Below, in pieces: positions 54,541 through 63,542 of a stretch of 64,000 nucleotides of DNA. The position numbers and the translations under genes are program-made. The DNA comes from Ancylobacter sp. WKF20 (lineage in GTDB: Bacteria > Pseudomonadota > Alphaproteobacteria > Rhizobiales > Xanthobacteraceae): assembly GCF_029760895.1 (NCBI RefSeq), contig NZ_CP121679.1, positions 620,001 through 684,000 of the forward strand, given 5' to 3'. A model generated the notes under the pieces. The model saw only the letters and a list, made by a program, of their open reading frames with translations, had not been told where the DNA came from and did no database searches. Position 1 is the stretch's first letter. Each line of letters starts with the position of its first letter.

Positions 54541-55305
54541 ATGAAGAACATTCTGCTCGCCGGCGTCGCTCTCGTCGCCTTTCCGGTCGTGGCCTCGGCC
54601 GCTGACATGTCCTATCCGGTGAAGGCGCCGGTCGTGGCGGTCGCCCCCGTCTTCACCTGGACCGGCTTCTATGTCGGCGCGAATGGCGGCTATGGCGGCG
54701 GCGACTTCGATTACCCCTACGCGCTCTCGATCTTCGGCGCGGGCATTGGCGGTGACGCCTCGCTGAACTCGTCCGGCTTCTTTGGCGGCGGTCAGATCGG
54801 CTACAACTACCAGTTCGACGGCGGCGTCGTGATCGGCGTCGAGGCGGACTTCCAGTGGTCCGGCATCGACGGCAATGTCGACGCCTCCGCCACCCTGTTT
54901 GACGGCGCCGATGCCGTCGGTGCGGCCAGCCTGAACGCCGGCAGCGAAGTCGAGTGGTTCGGCACCATCCGTGGTCGCCTCGGCTATGGCTGGGATCGCG
55001 CGCTGCTCTACGTGACCGGTGGTGCGGCCTACGGCAAGGTGTCGACCAATGTCGACGCCGCGATCACCGATTTCGACACCGTGCTCGGCGTCTCCGGCAG
55101 CACCGACGACACCCAGTGGGGCTGGACCGTCGGCGGTGGCCTCGAATACGCGCTGACCGACAACTGGTCGTTCAAGACCGAGTACCTCTATGTCGACCTC
55201 GGCAGCCAGGAGGCGTTCGCCTATAATGACGGCGTGCTCGCCGCGAGCCTCGACGTGGAAACCAAGTTCCACACCATCAAGGCCGGCCTGAACTACCGCT
55301 TCTGA
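54541..55305 (+). CDS. Outer-membrane beta-barrel protein (Omp25/OmpA-like)
   Basis: It has 254 residues from ATG 54541 (MKNILLAGVALVAFPVV), with a ggttgggaggc ribosome-binding site. The signal peptide ends at ASAADMSYP. The mature part is an 8-stranded barrel: FTWTGFYVGANGGYGGGD, SSGFFGGGQIGYNYQFDGGVVIGVEADFQWS, GTIRGRLGYGWDRALLYVTGGAAYG and NWSFKTEYLYVDLGS; the C terminus ends in Phe (KAGLNYRF), as sorting to the outer membrane requires. This is the Omp25/RopB-type family common in Hyphomicrobiales, often for membrane stability. It has its own terminator. Confidence 0.92.
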   Translation: MKNILLAGVALVAFPVVASAADMSYPVKAPVVAVAPVFTWTGFYVGANGGYGGGDFDYPYALSIFGAGIGGDASLNSSGFFGGGQIGYNYQFDGGVVIGVEADFQWSGIDGNVDASATLFDGADAVGAASLNAGSEVEWFGTIRGRLGYGWDRALLYVTGGAAYGKVSTNVDAAITDFDTVLGVSGSTDDTQWGWTVGGGLEYALTDNWSFKTEYLYVDLGSQEAFAYNDGVLAASLDVETKFHTIKAGLNYRF

Positions 55306-55324
55306 GCGATCCGACATCTCTGCC

Positions 55325-55353
55325 AAGGGGCCGCCTCGTGCGGCCCCTTTTGT
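55325..55353 (+). terminator. Rho-independent terminator after the outer-membrane protein gene
   Basis: Stem aaggggccgc/gcggcccctt (55325-55334 and 55340-55349), loop of 5, then a T-tract. Confidence 0.88.
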
Positions 55354-55425
55354 TTTGTGCCGCGCGGGCTGATAAGGACAGGTCTGTGGTGTCCAACTAT
55401 TAGATTGCCGTCGTGAGGCTGTGGA

Positions 55426-56607
55426 ATGAACTCGCTGTTTGCCGATCTGCCGACCACGGTATTCGAGACCATGTCGCGTCTCGCGCGTGAGCATCAGGCG
55501 GTGAATCTCGGTCAGGGCTTCCCGGATGATCCCGGCCCGCTCGACGTGCGCGAGAAGGCGGCGGAGGCGGTGCTGCATGGGTGGAACCAGTACCCGCCAA
55601 TGATGGGCGTGCCGGAGCTGCGCCACGCGGTGGCCGAGCACTACCGGCTCTGGCAGGGGCTTGACCTCGATCCCGACAGCGAGGTGATGGTGACCTCCGG
55701 CGCCACCGAGGCGATCGCCGGCGCGCTGCTGGCGCTGATCGAGCCCGGCGACGAGGTCGTGCTGTTCCAGCCGCTCTATGACGCCTATCTGCCGCTGGTG
55801 CAGCGGGCGGGCGGCGTGCCGCGCCTCGTGCGCCTCGTGCCGCCGCACTGGCAGATCACCGAGGCGGCGCTGGATGCCGCCTTCACGCCGCGTACCCGCC
55901 TCGTGCTGTTCAACAACCCGCACAACCCGACCGGCCGGGTGTTCTCCCGCCCCGAGCTCGACCTTCTGGCCACCTACACCCAGCGGGCCGGCGCGGTGCT
56001 CGTCAGCGATGAGGTGTGGGAGCATGTCGTGTTCGACGGCCATGAGCCGACCTCGGTGCTGGCTCTACCCGGCTTGCGCGAGCGCGCCGTGAAGATCGGT
56101 TCGGCCGGCAAGATCTTCGGCATGACCGGCTGGAAGGTCGGCTTCGTCTGCGCCGCCCCGGGGCTGATGAAGGCGCTGTCCAAGGCGCACCAGTTCCTCA
56201 CCTTCACGACGCCGCCCGCCCTTCAGCACGCGGTGGCCTATGGCCTCGGCAAGCCGCAGGACTGGTTCCTCGGCACACGCGCCAACCTCCAGCGCTCGCG
56301 TGACCGCCTGGCGCGCGGCCTGTCCGAGGCCGGCTTTCCGGTGCTGCCCTCGTCCGGCACCTATTTCCTCAATGTCGATCTGGCGCCCTTGGCCCTGACG
56401 GAGACGGATGAGGAATTCTGCCGCCGTCTCGTGACCGAGTATGGCGTCGCGGCGATTCCCGTCTCCGCCTTTTATGCGCAGGAGGCCGTGCGCAGCGTGG
56501 TGCGCTTCTGCTTCGCCAAGACCGATGCGACGCTCGACCTGGCGCTGAGCCGGCTTCAGAGCGCGGTGCTGCGACGTGGGCATTCAACCATTAATGTATA
56601 CACATAA
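55426..56607 (+). CDS. PLP-dependent aminotransferase (YbdL / kynurenine transaminase-like)
   Basis: It has 393 residues from ATG 55426 (MNSLFADLPTTVFETM). Motifs: AVNLGQGFPDDPGP, TSGATEAIAGALLALIEPGDEV, NNPHNPTGRVFS, SDEVWEHVVFDGHEP and PLP-lysine loop KIGSAGKIFGMTGWKVG. The C-terminal region is RSVVRFCFAKTDATL. The group includes methionine aminotransferase YbdL and kynurenine/glutamine transaminase; the substrate here is unknown. It is 73 bp after the terminator and may have its own promoter. The final residues run into the A+T-rich region before the urt promoter. Confidence 0.88.
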   Translation: MNSLFADLPTTVFETMSRLAREHQAVNLGQGFPDDPGPLDVREKAAEAVLHGWNQYPPMMGVPELRHAVAEHYRLWQGLDLDPDSEVMVTSGATEAIAGALLALIEPGDEVVLFQPLYDAYLPLVQRAGGVPRLVRLVPPHWQITEAALDAAFTPRTRLVLFNNPHNPTGRVFSRPELDLLATYTQRAGAVLVSDEVWEHVVFDGHEPTSVLALPGLRERAVKIGSAGKIFGMTGWKVGFVCAAPGLMKALSKAHQFLTFTTPPALQHAVAYGLGKPQDWFLGTRANLQRSRDRLARGLSEAGFPVLPSSGTYFLNVDLAPLALTETDEEFCRRLVTEYGVAAIPVSAFYAQEAVRSVVRFCFAKTDATLDLALSRLQSAVLRRGHSTINVYT

Positions 56608-56726
56608 GTGAAGGATCGCACCCAAACCGCCCAATTGCTGTAGGGCTCGTCTAGTTTTTAGGCAGTTCTCTGTTTCGACTTTTGAATTTTTTCGACGGCC
56701 AACGGGATTGCACGCGACGTCGGGTT

Positions 56727-56741
56727 TGGCACGCTCATTGC
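56727..56741 (+). promoter_or_regulatory. Sigma-54 (RpoN) promoter of urtABCDE
   Basis: TGGCACG (56727-56733), N4, TTGC (56738-56741), with GG at -24 and GC at -12 exactly 10 bp apart, a near-perfect RpoN consensus (YTGGCACG-N4-TTGCW). It lies 62 bp upstream of the urtA start, giving a short leader. An A+T-rich stretch at 56648-56695 upstream fits an activator or IHF-bending region. It predicts nitrogen control through NtrC, but a clear NtrC site was not seen. Confidence 0.8.
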
Positions 56742-56802
56742 AAAACATGTCCCCGGCACGCGGACGGGGGTCCTGCGTGTTGAAATCCAGAAGGGAAAGA
56801 AG

Positions 56803-58113
56803 ATGCTCAACCTGTTCACTCAGGCGCGGCGCGTCGCCGCTCGCGCCGCGTTCGGCGCGGCTGCGCTCGCCGTCGCCGGCGCGGCCCTGCCCGCGCAGGC
56901 CCAGGAAACGATCAAGGTCGGCGTGCTGCACTCGCTGTCCGGCACCATGGCCATCAGCGAGACCACGCTGAAGGATACCGTGCTGTTCATGGTGCAGGAG
57001 CAGAACGCTAAGGGCGGCGTGCTCGGCAAGAAGCTGGAGGCTGTGGTGGTCGATCCGGCGTCCAACTGGCCGCTCTTCGCCGAAAAGGCGCGCGAGCTGC
57101 TGGCCAAGGACAAGGTCGCGGTCGTGTTCGGCTGCTGGACCTCGGTGTCCCGCAAATCCGTGCTGCCGGTGTTCAAGGAGCTCAACGGTCTCCTGTTCTA
57201 CCCGGTGCAGTATGAGGGCGAGGAGAGCGAGCGCAACGTGTTCTACACCGGCGCCGCCCCGAACCAGCAGGCGATCCCGGCGGTCGACTACCTGATGGAA
57301 AATGAAGGCGTGAAGCGCTGGGTGCTCGCCGGCACCGACTATGTCTACCCTCGCACGACCAACAAGATCCTCGAAGCCTATCTGAAGTCCAAGGGCGTCA
57401 AGGCCGAGGACATTATGATCAACTACACGCCGTTCGGTCACTCCGACTGGCAGACCATCGTCGCCGACATCAAGAAGTTCGGTTCGGCCGGCAAGAAGAC
57501 CGCCGTCGTCTCGACCATCAATGGCGACGCCAACGTGCCGTTCTACAAGGAACTCGGCAACCAGGGCATCAAGGCGACCGACATCCCGGTCGTGGCGTTC
57601 TCGGTGGGTGAGGAAGAGCTCGCCGGCATCGACACCAAGCCGCTGGTCGGCCATCTCGCCGCGTGGAACTACTTCCAGTCGGTCGATACTCCCGAGAACA
57701 AGGAGTTCATCGCCAAGTGGAAGGCCTACACCAAGAACGACAAGCGCGTGACCAATGACCCGATGGAAGCCACCGTCATCGGCTTCAACATGTGGGTCAA
57801 GGCGGTCGAGAAGGCCGGCACCACCAACCCGGATGCGGTGATCGACTCCATCATCGGCGTGTCCGTGCCGAACCTTTCGGGCGGCTACTCGGCCATGATG
57901 CCGAACCACCACATCACCAAGCCGGTGCTCATCGGCGAGATCAAGGACGACGGCCAGTTCGACATCGTCGAGCAGACCCCGGGCCTGATCGTTGCCGAAG
58001 AGTGGTCGCCCCACCTCGAAGGCTCCAAGGATCTGATCTCGGATTGGCGCAAGCCGCTCAACTGCGGCAACTTCAACGTCAAGACCGGCAAGTGCGGCGG
58101 CGCCGGCCAGTGA
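56803..58113 (+). CDS. urtA: Urea ABC transporter, substrate-binding protein
   Basis: Periplasmic binding protein that captures urea (or short-chain amides) for UrtBCDE. It has 436 residues with a signal peptide (to AQAQETIK near residue 31). Family stretches: VGVLHSLSGTMAISETTLKDT, FGCWTSVSRKSVLPVFKE, LLFYPVQYEGEESERNVFYTGAAPNQQ, WVLAGTDYVYPRTTNKI and YTPFGHSDWQTIV. The sequence fits UrtA rather than the amide-binding FmdD, mainly through context. It is the first gene after the sigma-54 promoter, and a strong hairpin lies 40 bp after its stop. Confidence 0.94.
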   Translation: MLNLFTQARRVAARAAFGAAALAVAGAALPAQAQETIKVGVLHSLSGTMAISETTLKDTVLFMVQEQNAKGGVLGKKLEAVVVDPASNWPLFAEKARELLAKDKVAVVFGCWTSVSRKSVLPVFKELNGLLFYPVQYEGEESERNVFYTGAAPNQQAIPAVDYLMENEGVKRWVLAGTDYVYPRTTNKILEAYLKSKGVKAEDIMINYTPFGHSDWQTIVADIKKFGSAGKKTAVVSTINGDANVPFYKELGNQGIKATDIPVVAFSVGEEELAGIDTKPLVGHLAAWNYFQSVDTPENKEFIAKWKAYTKNDKRVTNDPMEATVIGFNMWVKAVEKAGTTNPDAVIDSIIGVSVPNLSGGYSAMMPNHHITKPVLIGEIKDDGQFDIVEQTPGLIVAEEWSPHLEGSKDLISDWRKPLNCGNFNVKTGKCGGAGQ

Positions 58114-58153
58114 GCCGCACCGCCTGATCGCTCCGCCGATCATTCCGCCTTCC

Positions 58154-58177
58154 GCCGGCCGCCCATGGGCGGCCGGC
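58154..58177 (+). other. Perfect 24-bp palindrome between urtA and urtB
   Basis: gccggccgcc-catg-ggcggccggc (58154-58177), 10-bp stem with a 4-nt loop, no T-tract after it. Such a hairpin after a binding-protein gene often protects the upstream mRNA or reduces read-through, which would give more UrtA than permease. Confidence 0.75.
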
Positions 58178-58293
58178 ACCCGCGGCGCCGTGACGCCCTG
58201 CCGGCCAGAGTTCTGCCCGACAATGAAGGCTCCCGTGCCGCTGTGCCGTCGCCGCCGGACCTGTTTCGGCCGCCAGCTTCCGCTCACCGACGG

Positions 58294-59937
58294 ATGATGA
58301 TGACCTCTCGCGCACGACCTGGCGGTTCCGGCCGCGCCCTCCTTGTCGCCCTGCTGGCGCTGTGCGCCTTGCTGGCCGGCTCGCTGAGCCTCTCCCGCGC
58401 CGCGCGGGCGCAGGACATCAGCGCCCCGCTCGCGCAGCTCGCGAACGACAATTACAACGACACCGAAGCCGCGCTCGGCGTGCTCGCCGTCAGCGGCAGC
58501 CCGGCCGCGGCGCAGATCGTCGCCGCTCTGGCCGACGGCAAGCTGGTCTATTCCACCACCGCGCCGCGCCAGCTCTTCATCAGCACCGATAAGGGCCTCG
58601 TGAGCGCCGCGACCCTCCAGCCGGTGACCGATGCCCCGGCGGTGAAGCCGGTGCGCGTCAATAACCGCATCCGCCGCGCCATCGAGGGCGCCAGCGGCAC
58701 GCTTGCTCTCGTCAGCCCGGACCCGGCCAAGCGCCTCGACGCGGCGGTCGCCGTCGCCCGCTCGCGCGACGAGGCGGCGTTGCCGGCGCTGGAGACGGCG
58801 CTGGCCAAGGAGACGGATCCCAAGGTCAAGACCGCGCTGACGCTGGCGCGCGCCTCCATCCTCATCGCCAAGGAAGGCATTTCCCCGGCCGACCGCATCG
58901 CCGCGGTGCAGCTCGTCGGCGCCGAAGGCAATCAGGACGCGCTCGCCATCCTGCGCGGCGTGCCCGACAGCGCCTCGCCCGAGGTGAAGCAGGCCGCCGC
59001 TGACGCCATCGCCGGCATCGAGCGCAACCTCGCCCTCTGGGGCGTGGCGCAGAATGTCTGGTACGGCGTCTCGCTGGGCTCGGTGCTGCTGCTCGCCGCC
59101 ATCGGCCTCGCCATCACCTTCGGCGTGATGGGCGTCATCAACATGGCGCATGGCGAAATGGTCATGCTCGGCGCCTACACCACCTTCGTCGTGCAGGAGC
59201 TGATCCGGCAGAGCTATCCCGGCCTGTTCGACTGGTCGCTCATCATCGCCATCCCGCTTGCCTTCCTGTTCACCGGTCTGATCGGCGTGCTGATCGAGCG
59301 CACGGTGATCCGCTTCCTCTATGGGCGGGCGCTGGAGACGTTGCTCGCCACCTGGGGCATCTCGCTCATCCTGCAGCAGGCGATCCGCACCATCTTCGGG
59401 CCGACCAACCGCGAGGTGGGCGCGCCGAGCTGGATGTCCGGCTCGTTCGACATCGGCCATCTGGCGATCACTTCGGGCCGGCTGTGGATCATCGTTTTTG
59501 CACTGATTGTCTTCATTGCACTCCTCACTGTACTCCGCACCACACGCATCGGCCTCGAGATGCGGGCCGTCACGCAGAACCGGCGCATGGCCGCGGCGAT
59601 GGGAATCCGCACCAATTGGGTGGACGCGATGACCTTCGGCCTCGGCTCGGGCATCGCCGGTATCGCCGGCGTGGCGCTCAGCCAGATCGACAACGTCTCG
59701 CCAAACCTCGGGCAGAGCTACATAATTGACAGCTTCCTGGTCGTCGTCTTCGGCGGCGTGGGCAATCTGTGGGGCACGCTGGTCGGCGCCATGTCGCTCG
59801 GCATCGCCAACAAGCTGCTCGAGCCCTATGCCGGCGCGGTGCTCGGCAAGATCGCGCTGCTCGTCATCGTCATCCTCTTCATCCAGAAACGCCCCCGCGG
59901 CCTCTTCGCCCTCAAGGGGAGGTCGATCGAAGCATGA
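58294..59937 (+). CDS. urtB: Urea ABC transporter, permease UrtB
   Basis: It has 547 residues from ATG 58294, the first of three consecutive Met codons. The N-terminal signal-like segment and a long periplasmic or HEAT-like helical domain (about 30-235), typical of UrtB, precede the LivH-type permease domain with about eight membrane segments. That domain shows ITFGVMGVINMAHGEMVMLGAYTT, RFLYGRALETLLATWGISLILQQ, MRAVTQNRRMAAAMGI and FGGVGNLWGTLVGAMSLG. Its stop overlaps the urtC start (ATGA), so the two permease subunits are probably made in equal amounts. Confidence 0.94.
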   Translation: MMMTSRARPGGSGRALLVALLALCALLAGSLSLSRAARAQDISAPLAQLANDNYNDTEAALGVLAVSGSPAAAQIVAALADGKLVYSTTAPRQLFISTDKGLVSAATLQPVTDAPAVKPVRVNNRIRRAIEGASGTLALVSPDPAKRLDAAVAVARSRDEAALPALETALAKETDPKVKTALTLARASILIAKEGISPADRIAAVQLVGAEGNQDALAILRGVPDSASPEVKQAAADAIAGIERNLALWGVAQNVWYGVSLGSVLLLAAIGLAITFGVMGVINMAHGEMVMLGAYTTFVVQELIRQSYPGLFDWSLIIAIPLAFLFTGLIGVLIERTVIRFLYGRALETLLATWGISLILQQAIRTIFGPTNREVGAPSWMSGSFDIGHLAITSGRLWIIVFALIVFIALLTVLRTTRIGLEMRAVTQNRRMAAAMGIRTNWVDAMTFGLGSGIAGIAGVALSQIDNVSPNLGQSYIIDSFLVVVFGGVGNLWGTLVGAMSLGIANKLLEPYAGAVLGKIALLVIVILFIQKRPRGLFALKGRSIEA

Positions 59938-61088
59938 GCACGACCGATACGCGCCAGCCCGCGCTCCTTGCGCCCAGTGGCTTGATTTTCCTCGGTATTC
60001 TCGCAGCGGCGGCGATCCTTGTGCCGGCGCTGAACCTGATGACGCCACCGGATTCGGCGCTTCATGTGCCGACCTATGTGGTCTCCCTGCTCGGCAAATA
60101 TCTCTGCTATGCCCTGCTCGCCCTCTCGGTCGACCTGATCTGGGGCTATGTCGGCATTCTCTCGCTTGGCCATGGCGCCTTCTTCGCGCTCGGCGGCTAC
60201 GCGATGGGCATGTACCTGATGCGTCAGATTGGCACGCGCGGCGTCTATGGCGACCCGGTGCTGCCGGACTTCATGGTGTTCCTGAACTGGAAGGAATTGC
60301 CGTGGTTCTGGTACGGCTTCGACCTGTTCCCGTTCGCCGCTGTGATGGTTCTGCTGGCGCCGGGCGTGCTGGCGCTGGTGTTCGGCTGGTTCGCCTTCCG
60401 CTCCCGCGTCACCGGCGTCTATCTGTCGATCATCACCCAGGCGATGACCTTCGCGCTGCTGCTGGCGTTCTTCCGCAACGACATGGGCTTTGGCGGCAAT
60501 AACGGTCTGACCGATTTCAAGGACATTCTCGGCTTCAACATTCAGTCCGACGGCACGCGCCTCGTTCTCTTCGTCCTCTCCGCCCTGGCCCTCGGTCTCG
60601 GCTACGTGCTGTGCCGCTTCCTGGTCCGCTCGCATTTTGGCAAGGTGCTGATCGCCATCCGTGATGCGGAAACACGGGTGCGCTTCACCGGCTACCGGGC
60701 GGAGAACTACAAGCTCGTCGCCTTCGTGGTTTCCGCCATGCTGGCGGGTATCGCCGGCGCGCTCTATGTGCCGCAGGTCGGCATCATCAACCCCTCCGAA
60801 TTCTCGCCGGCCAACTCGATCGAAATCATCGTCTGGGTGGCGGTCGGTGGGCGCGGCACGCTGGTGGGAGCGGCGCTGGGCGCCGTGCTGGTGAACTATG
60901 CCAAGACCTACTTCACCTCCGGCATGCTCGCTCCCTACTGGCTGTTCATGCTCGGCGGGCTGTTCGTGGCGGTGACGCTGTTCCTGCCCAAGGGCATCGT
61001 CGGCACCTTCTATGAGTGGCGCGAGAAGCGGCGGCCGCCGCCGGACGGGGCCGACGCTCCGCTCGCCTCGCCCAAGCCGGCCGAATGA
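59934..61088 (+). CDS. urtC: Urea ABC transporter, permease UrtC
   Basis: LivM-type permease partner of UrtB. It has 384 residues and about ten membrane segments. Family stretches: LCYALLALSVDLIWGYVGILSLGHGAFFALGGYAMGMYL, YLSIITQAMTFALLLAFFRNDMGFGGNNGLTDF, and the LivM loop IRDAETRVRFTGY; the end has WVAVGGRGTLVGAALGAVLVNY and a basic Pro-rich tail. It overlaps urtB by 4 bp and is 10 bp before urtD. Confidence 0.95.
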   Translation: MSTTDTRQPALLAPSGLIFLGILAAAAILVPALNLMTPPDSALHVPTYVVSLLGKYLCYALLALSVDLIWGYVGILSLGHGAFFALGGYAMGMYLMRQIGTRGVYGDPVLPDFMVFLNWKELPWFWYGFDLFPFAAVMVLLAPGVLALVFGWFAFRSRVTGVYLSIITQAMTFALLLAFFRNDMGFGGNNGLTDFKDILGFNIQSDGTRLVLFVLSALALGLGYVLCRFLVRSHFGKVLIAIRDAETRVRFTGYRAENYKLVAFVVSAMLAGIAGALYVPQVGIINPSEFSPANSIEIIVWVAVGGRGTLVGAALGAVLVNYAKTYFTSGMLAPYWLFMLGGLFVAVTLFLPKGIVGTFYEWREKRRPPPDGADAPLASPKPAE

Positions 61089-61098
61089 GGAGCCCACG

Positions 61099-61908
61099 AT
61101 GAACGCGATCGATATGGTGGCTCCCGAAGCTCCCGATGGGCTCGGCGCCGAGAAGAAGTCGCTGACCGAGGCGCTGCTCTACCTCGACGGCGTCACCGTG
61201 ACCTTTGACGGCTTCCGGGCGCTCAACTCGCTCTCCTTCACCGTCGATCCCGGCGAGATGCGGGCCATCATCGGCCCGAACGGCGCTGGCAAGACGACGA
61301 TGATGGACGTCATCACCGGCAAGACCCGCCCGGATAAAGGCGACGTCTATTTCAACGGCGGCATTACCGATCTCACCAAGCTGGACGAGACGCAGATCGC
61401 CACGCTCGGCATCGGCCGCAAGTTCCAGAAGCCGACCGTGTTCGAGAGCCACACGGTGATCGACAATCTCCGCCTTGCGCTTAAAGGCCAGCGCTCGGCG
61501 CTGCCGAACATCTTCCGGCGGGAGAGCGCGGCGGCGCGCGAGCGCATTGATGAAATCTTCGAGACCATCAAGCTCGGCGACCATCGCAATCGCCTCGGTG
61601 GCGAGCTCTCGCACGGTCAGAAGCAGTGGCTGGAGATCGGCATGCTGCTCGCGCAGGATCCCAAGCTCCTGCTGGTCGACGAGCCGGTCGCCGGCATGAC
61701 CGACGCCGAAACGGCGCAGACCGCTGAATTGCTGCGCGCGATCAATGCGAACGGCCATTCCGTGGTCGTCGTCGAGCACGACATGACTTTCGTGCGCGAT
61801 CTCGGCGTGCGCGTCATGTGCCTGCATGAAGGCTCCGTGCTGGCCGAGGGCACGCTCGACCAGGTCAGCGCCAATGAGCGCGTCATCGAAGTCTATCTGG
61901 GACGCTAG
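61099..61908 (+). CDS. urtD: Urea ABC transporter, ATP-binding protein UrtD
   Basis: One of two ATPase subunits. It has 269 residues from ATG 61099 (MNAIDMVAPEAPD). Walker A is IIGPNGAGKTTMMD, then GRKFQKPTVFESHTVIDNL, signature LSHGQKQWLEIG, Walker B PKLLLVDEPVAGMTD and switch His in VVEHDMTFV. The N-terminal 25-residue tail before LYLDGVTVTFDGF is extra to the LivG core. It is 5 bp before urtE. Confidence 0.96.
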   Translation: MNAIDMVAPEAPDGLGAEKKSLTEALLYLDGVTVTFDGFRALNSLSFTVDPGEMRAIIGPNGAGKTTMMDVITGKTRPDKGDVYFNGGITDLTKLDETQIATLGIGRKFQKPTVFESHTVIDNLRLALKGQRSALPNIFRRESAAARERIDEIFETIKLGDHRNRLGGELSHGQKQWLEIGMLLAQDPKLLLVDEPVAGMTDAETAQTAELLRAINANGHSVVVVEHDMTFVRDLGVRVMCLHEGSVLAEGTLDQVSANERVIEVYLGR

Positions 61909-61913
61909 GCGCC

Positions 61914-62609
61914 ATGCTGGAAGTTCAGGACGTCAACCTCTTCTACGGTGCCGCGCAGGCGCTGCGCGGCGTCTCGCTGGTGGCCGAGCCCGGCAAGGTC
62001 ACCTGCGTGCTCGGGCGCAATGGCGTGGGCAAGACCAGTCTGATGCGCGCCATTGTCGGCCAGGCGCCCGTCGCCAAGGGGGCCATCCTCTTCAATGGCG
62101 AGGACATCACCACAATGGCCCCGTCCGAGCGGGCGCGCCGTGGCATCGCCTTCGTGCCGCAGGGACGCGAGATTTTTCCGCTGCTGACCGTGGCCGAGAA
62201 TCTCCAGACGGGCTTTGCCCCGCTCAAGCGCGCGGACCGCTTCATTCCGGACGACGTGTTCTCGCTTTTTCCTGTGCTCGATTCGATGATGCGCCGCCGC
62301 GGCGGCGATCTGTCGGGTGGGCAGCAGCAGCAGCTTGCCATCGGCCGGGCGCTGGTGATGCGTCCCAAGGTGCTGGTTCTGGACGAGCCTACCGAGGGCA
62401 TCCAGCCCTCGATCATCAAGGATATCGGCAACGCCATCCGCTACTTGCGCAGCAAGGGCGATATCGCCATCGTGCTGGTCGAGCAGTATTTCGACTTCGC
62501 CAAGGAACTGGCCGACCGCTTCATCGTGATGGAGCGCGGCGCGGTGGTGATGTCGGGCGACGGCGCCGCCCTTGAGGATCCGGATGTACGCAATCGAATT
62601 GCCGTCTGA
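61914..62609 (+). CDS. urtE: Urea ABC transporter, ATP-binding protein UrtE
   Basis: Second ATPase subunit, LivF-like. It has 231 residues. Walker A VLGRNGVGKTSLMRA, Q-loop FVPQGREIFPLLTVAENL, signature LSGGQQQQLAIGRAL, Walker B KVLVLDEPTEGIQPSI and switch His region replaced by VLVEQYFDFAKEL, as in most LivF/UrtE proteins, which have Gln at that site. Its end overlaps ureD by 26 bp, linking transport to urease assembly. Confidence 0.96.
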   Translation: MLEVQDVNLFYGAAQALRGVSLVAEPGKVTCVLGRNGVGKTSLMRAIVGQAPVAKGAILFNGEDITTMAPSERARRGIAFVPQGREIFPLLTVAENLQTGFAPLKRADRFIPDDVFSLFPVLDSMMRRRGGDLSGGQQQQLAIGRALVMRPKVLVLDEPTEGIQPSIIKDIGNAIRYLRSKGDIAIVLVEQYFDFAKELADRFIVMERGAVVMSGDGAALEDPDVRNRIAV

Positions 62610-63450
62610 CGTCGCCGCCACGATTCCGGTCGAACGGCGCGGGCATGGACGGTTGCGGATCGAAGCGGTCGGCATCGACGGGCGCACGCTACGCACGCAT
62701 ATCGAGGAAGCCGGCTTTGCCCGGGCCCGCTTTCCGCTGTCCGGCCGGCGTCGCCGCGCGCTTGAGGCGGTTCTTCTCAACACGGGCGGGGGGCTGACCG
62801 GGGGCGACAGCTCGCAAGCGATCATCCGCGCGGCATCGTCCGCCCAACTTGTGGTCACCACCCAGGCGGCGGAGAAGGTGCATCGCTCCGACGGCTCGCC
62901 GACGCGCGTTGATGTCGACCTCGCGGCCGCGTCGGGCGCGGCCATCGACTGGATGCCGCAACCGACCATCCTGTTCGATGGCGCGCGCCTCAGGCGGTCG
63001 ATCATTGCCGATGTCGCTGCCGACGCGCGCCTCTTGCTCGTTGAGCCGGTGATACTTGGCCGTACGGCACGGGGTGAGCGGTTCACGCGCGGCGAATTGC
63101 TCGATAGCTGGCGCATCCGCAGGGCCGGCCAGCTGATCTATGCCGACGGCATGGTGCTTGAGGGCGATATCGCGGCAACGCTGGATCGGCGGGCCTGTGC
63201 CGGTGGTTGGGCTGCCTTTGCCACGCTGCTTCTCATCGCTCCCGATGCGGAGAGCCGGCTGGAGGCGGTGCGCGCGGCGCTCGACCTGCCGGATGGTCTG
63301 CCGGACCATCTCGACGCCGGGGCCAGCGCCTGGAACGGCATGGTGAGTATCCGCCTGCTGGCGCGCGATGGCGCGCCGCTCGACGCTGCCATCCGCCGTG
63401 TCATTCCCGCGCTGGGCATTACCGAGGTGCCCCGCATATGGCACTCCTGA
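62584..63450 (+). CDS. ureD: Urease accessory protein UreD
   Basis: Scaffold that binds apo-urease together with UreF and UreG for nickel insertion. It has 288 residues from ATG 62584 (MYAIELPSDVAATIPV). Motifs: RFPLSGRRRRALEAVLLNTGGGLTGGD, VTTQAAEKVHRS, WMPQPTILFDGARLRRS and ARGERFTRGELLDSWRI. It overlaps the urtE end; TTG at 62572 would add four residues. The order ureD-ureA(B) suggests ureC and the other accessory genes follow beyond the window. Confidence 0.94.
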   Translation: MYAIELPSDVAATIPVERRGHGRLRIEAVGIDGRTLRTHIEEAGFARARFPLSGRRRRALEAVLLNTGGGLTGGDSSQAIIRAASSAQLVVTTQAAEKVHRSDGSPTRVDVDLAAASGAAIDWMPQPTILFDGARLRRSIIADVAADARLLLVEPVILGRTARGERFTRGELLDSWRIRRAGQLIYADGMVLEGDIAATLDRRACAGGWAAFATLLLIAPDAESRLEAVRAALDLPDGLPDHLDAGASAWNGMVSIRLLARDGAPLDAAIRRVIPALGITEVPRIWHS

Positions 63451-63542
63451 TGCCACCGTACGCTATGGCACCTCTGATGCATGGTCGTGCCGCCCCGCGC
63501 CGAAACCACCCCGCACTGCCTGCACAGCCGGAGACCTGACCG

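Noticed and set aside
56615..56640. NtrC-like half-site (gcaccc) upstream of the urt promoter
   Set aside because: The second half of the palindrome is missing; not reported as a binding site.
56584..60048. 1154-codon open frame on the minus strand opposite urtA-urtB
   Set aside because: It covers two clear urea-transporter genes plus the sigma-54 promoter and is His/Asp/Gly-rich without motifs.
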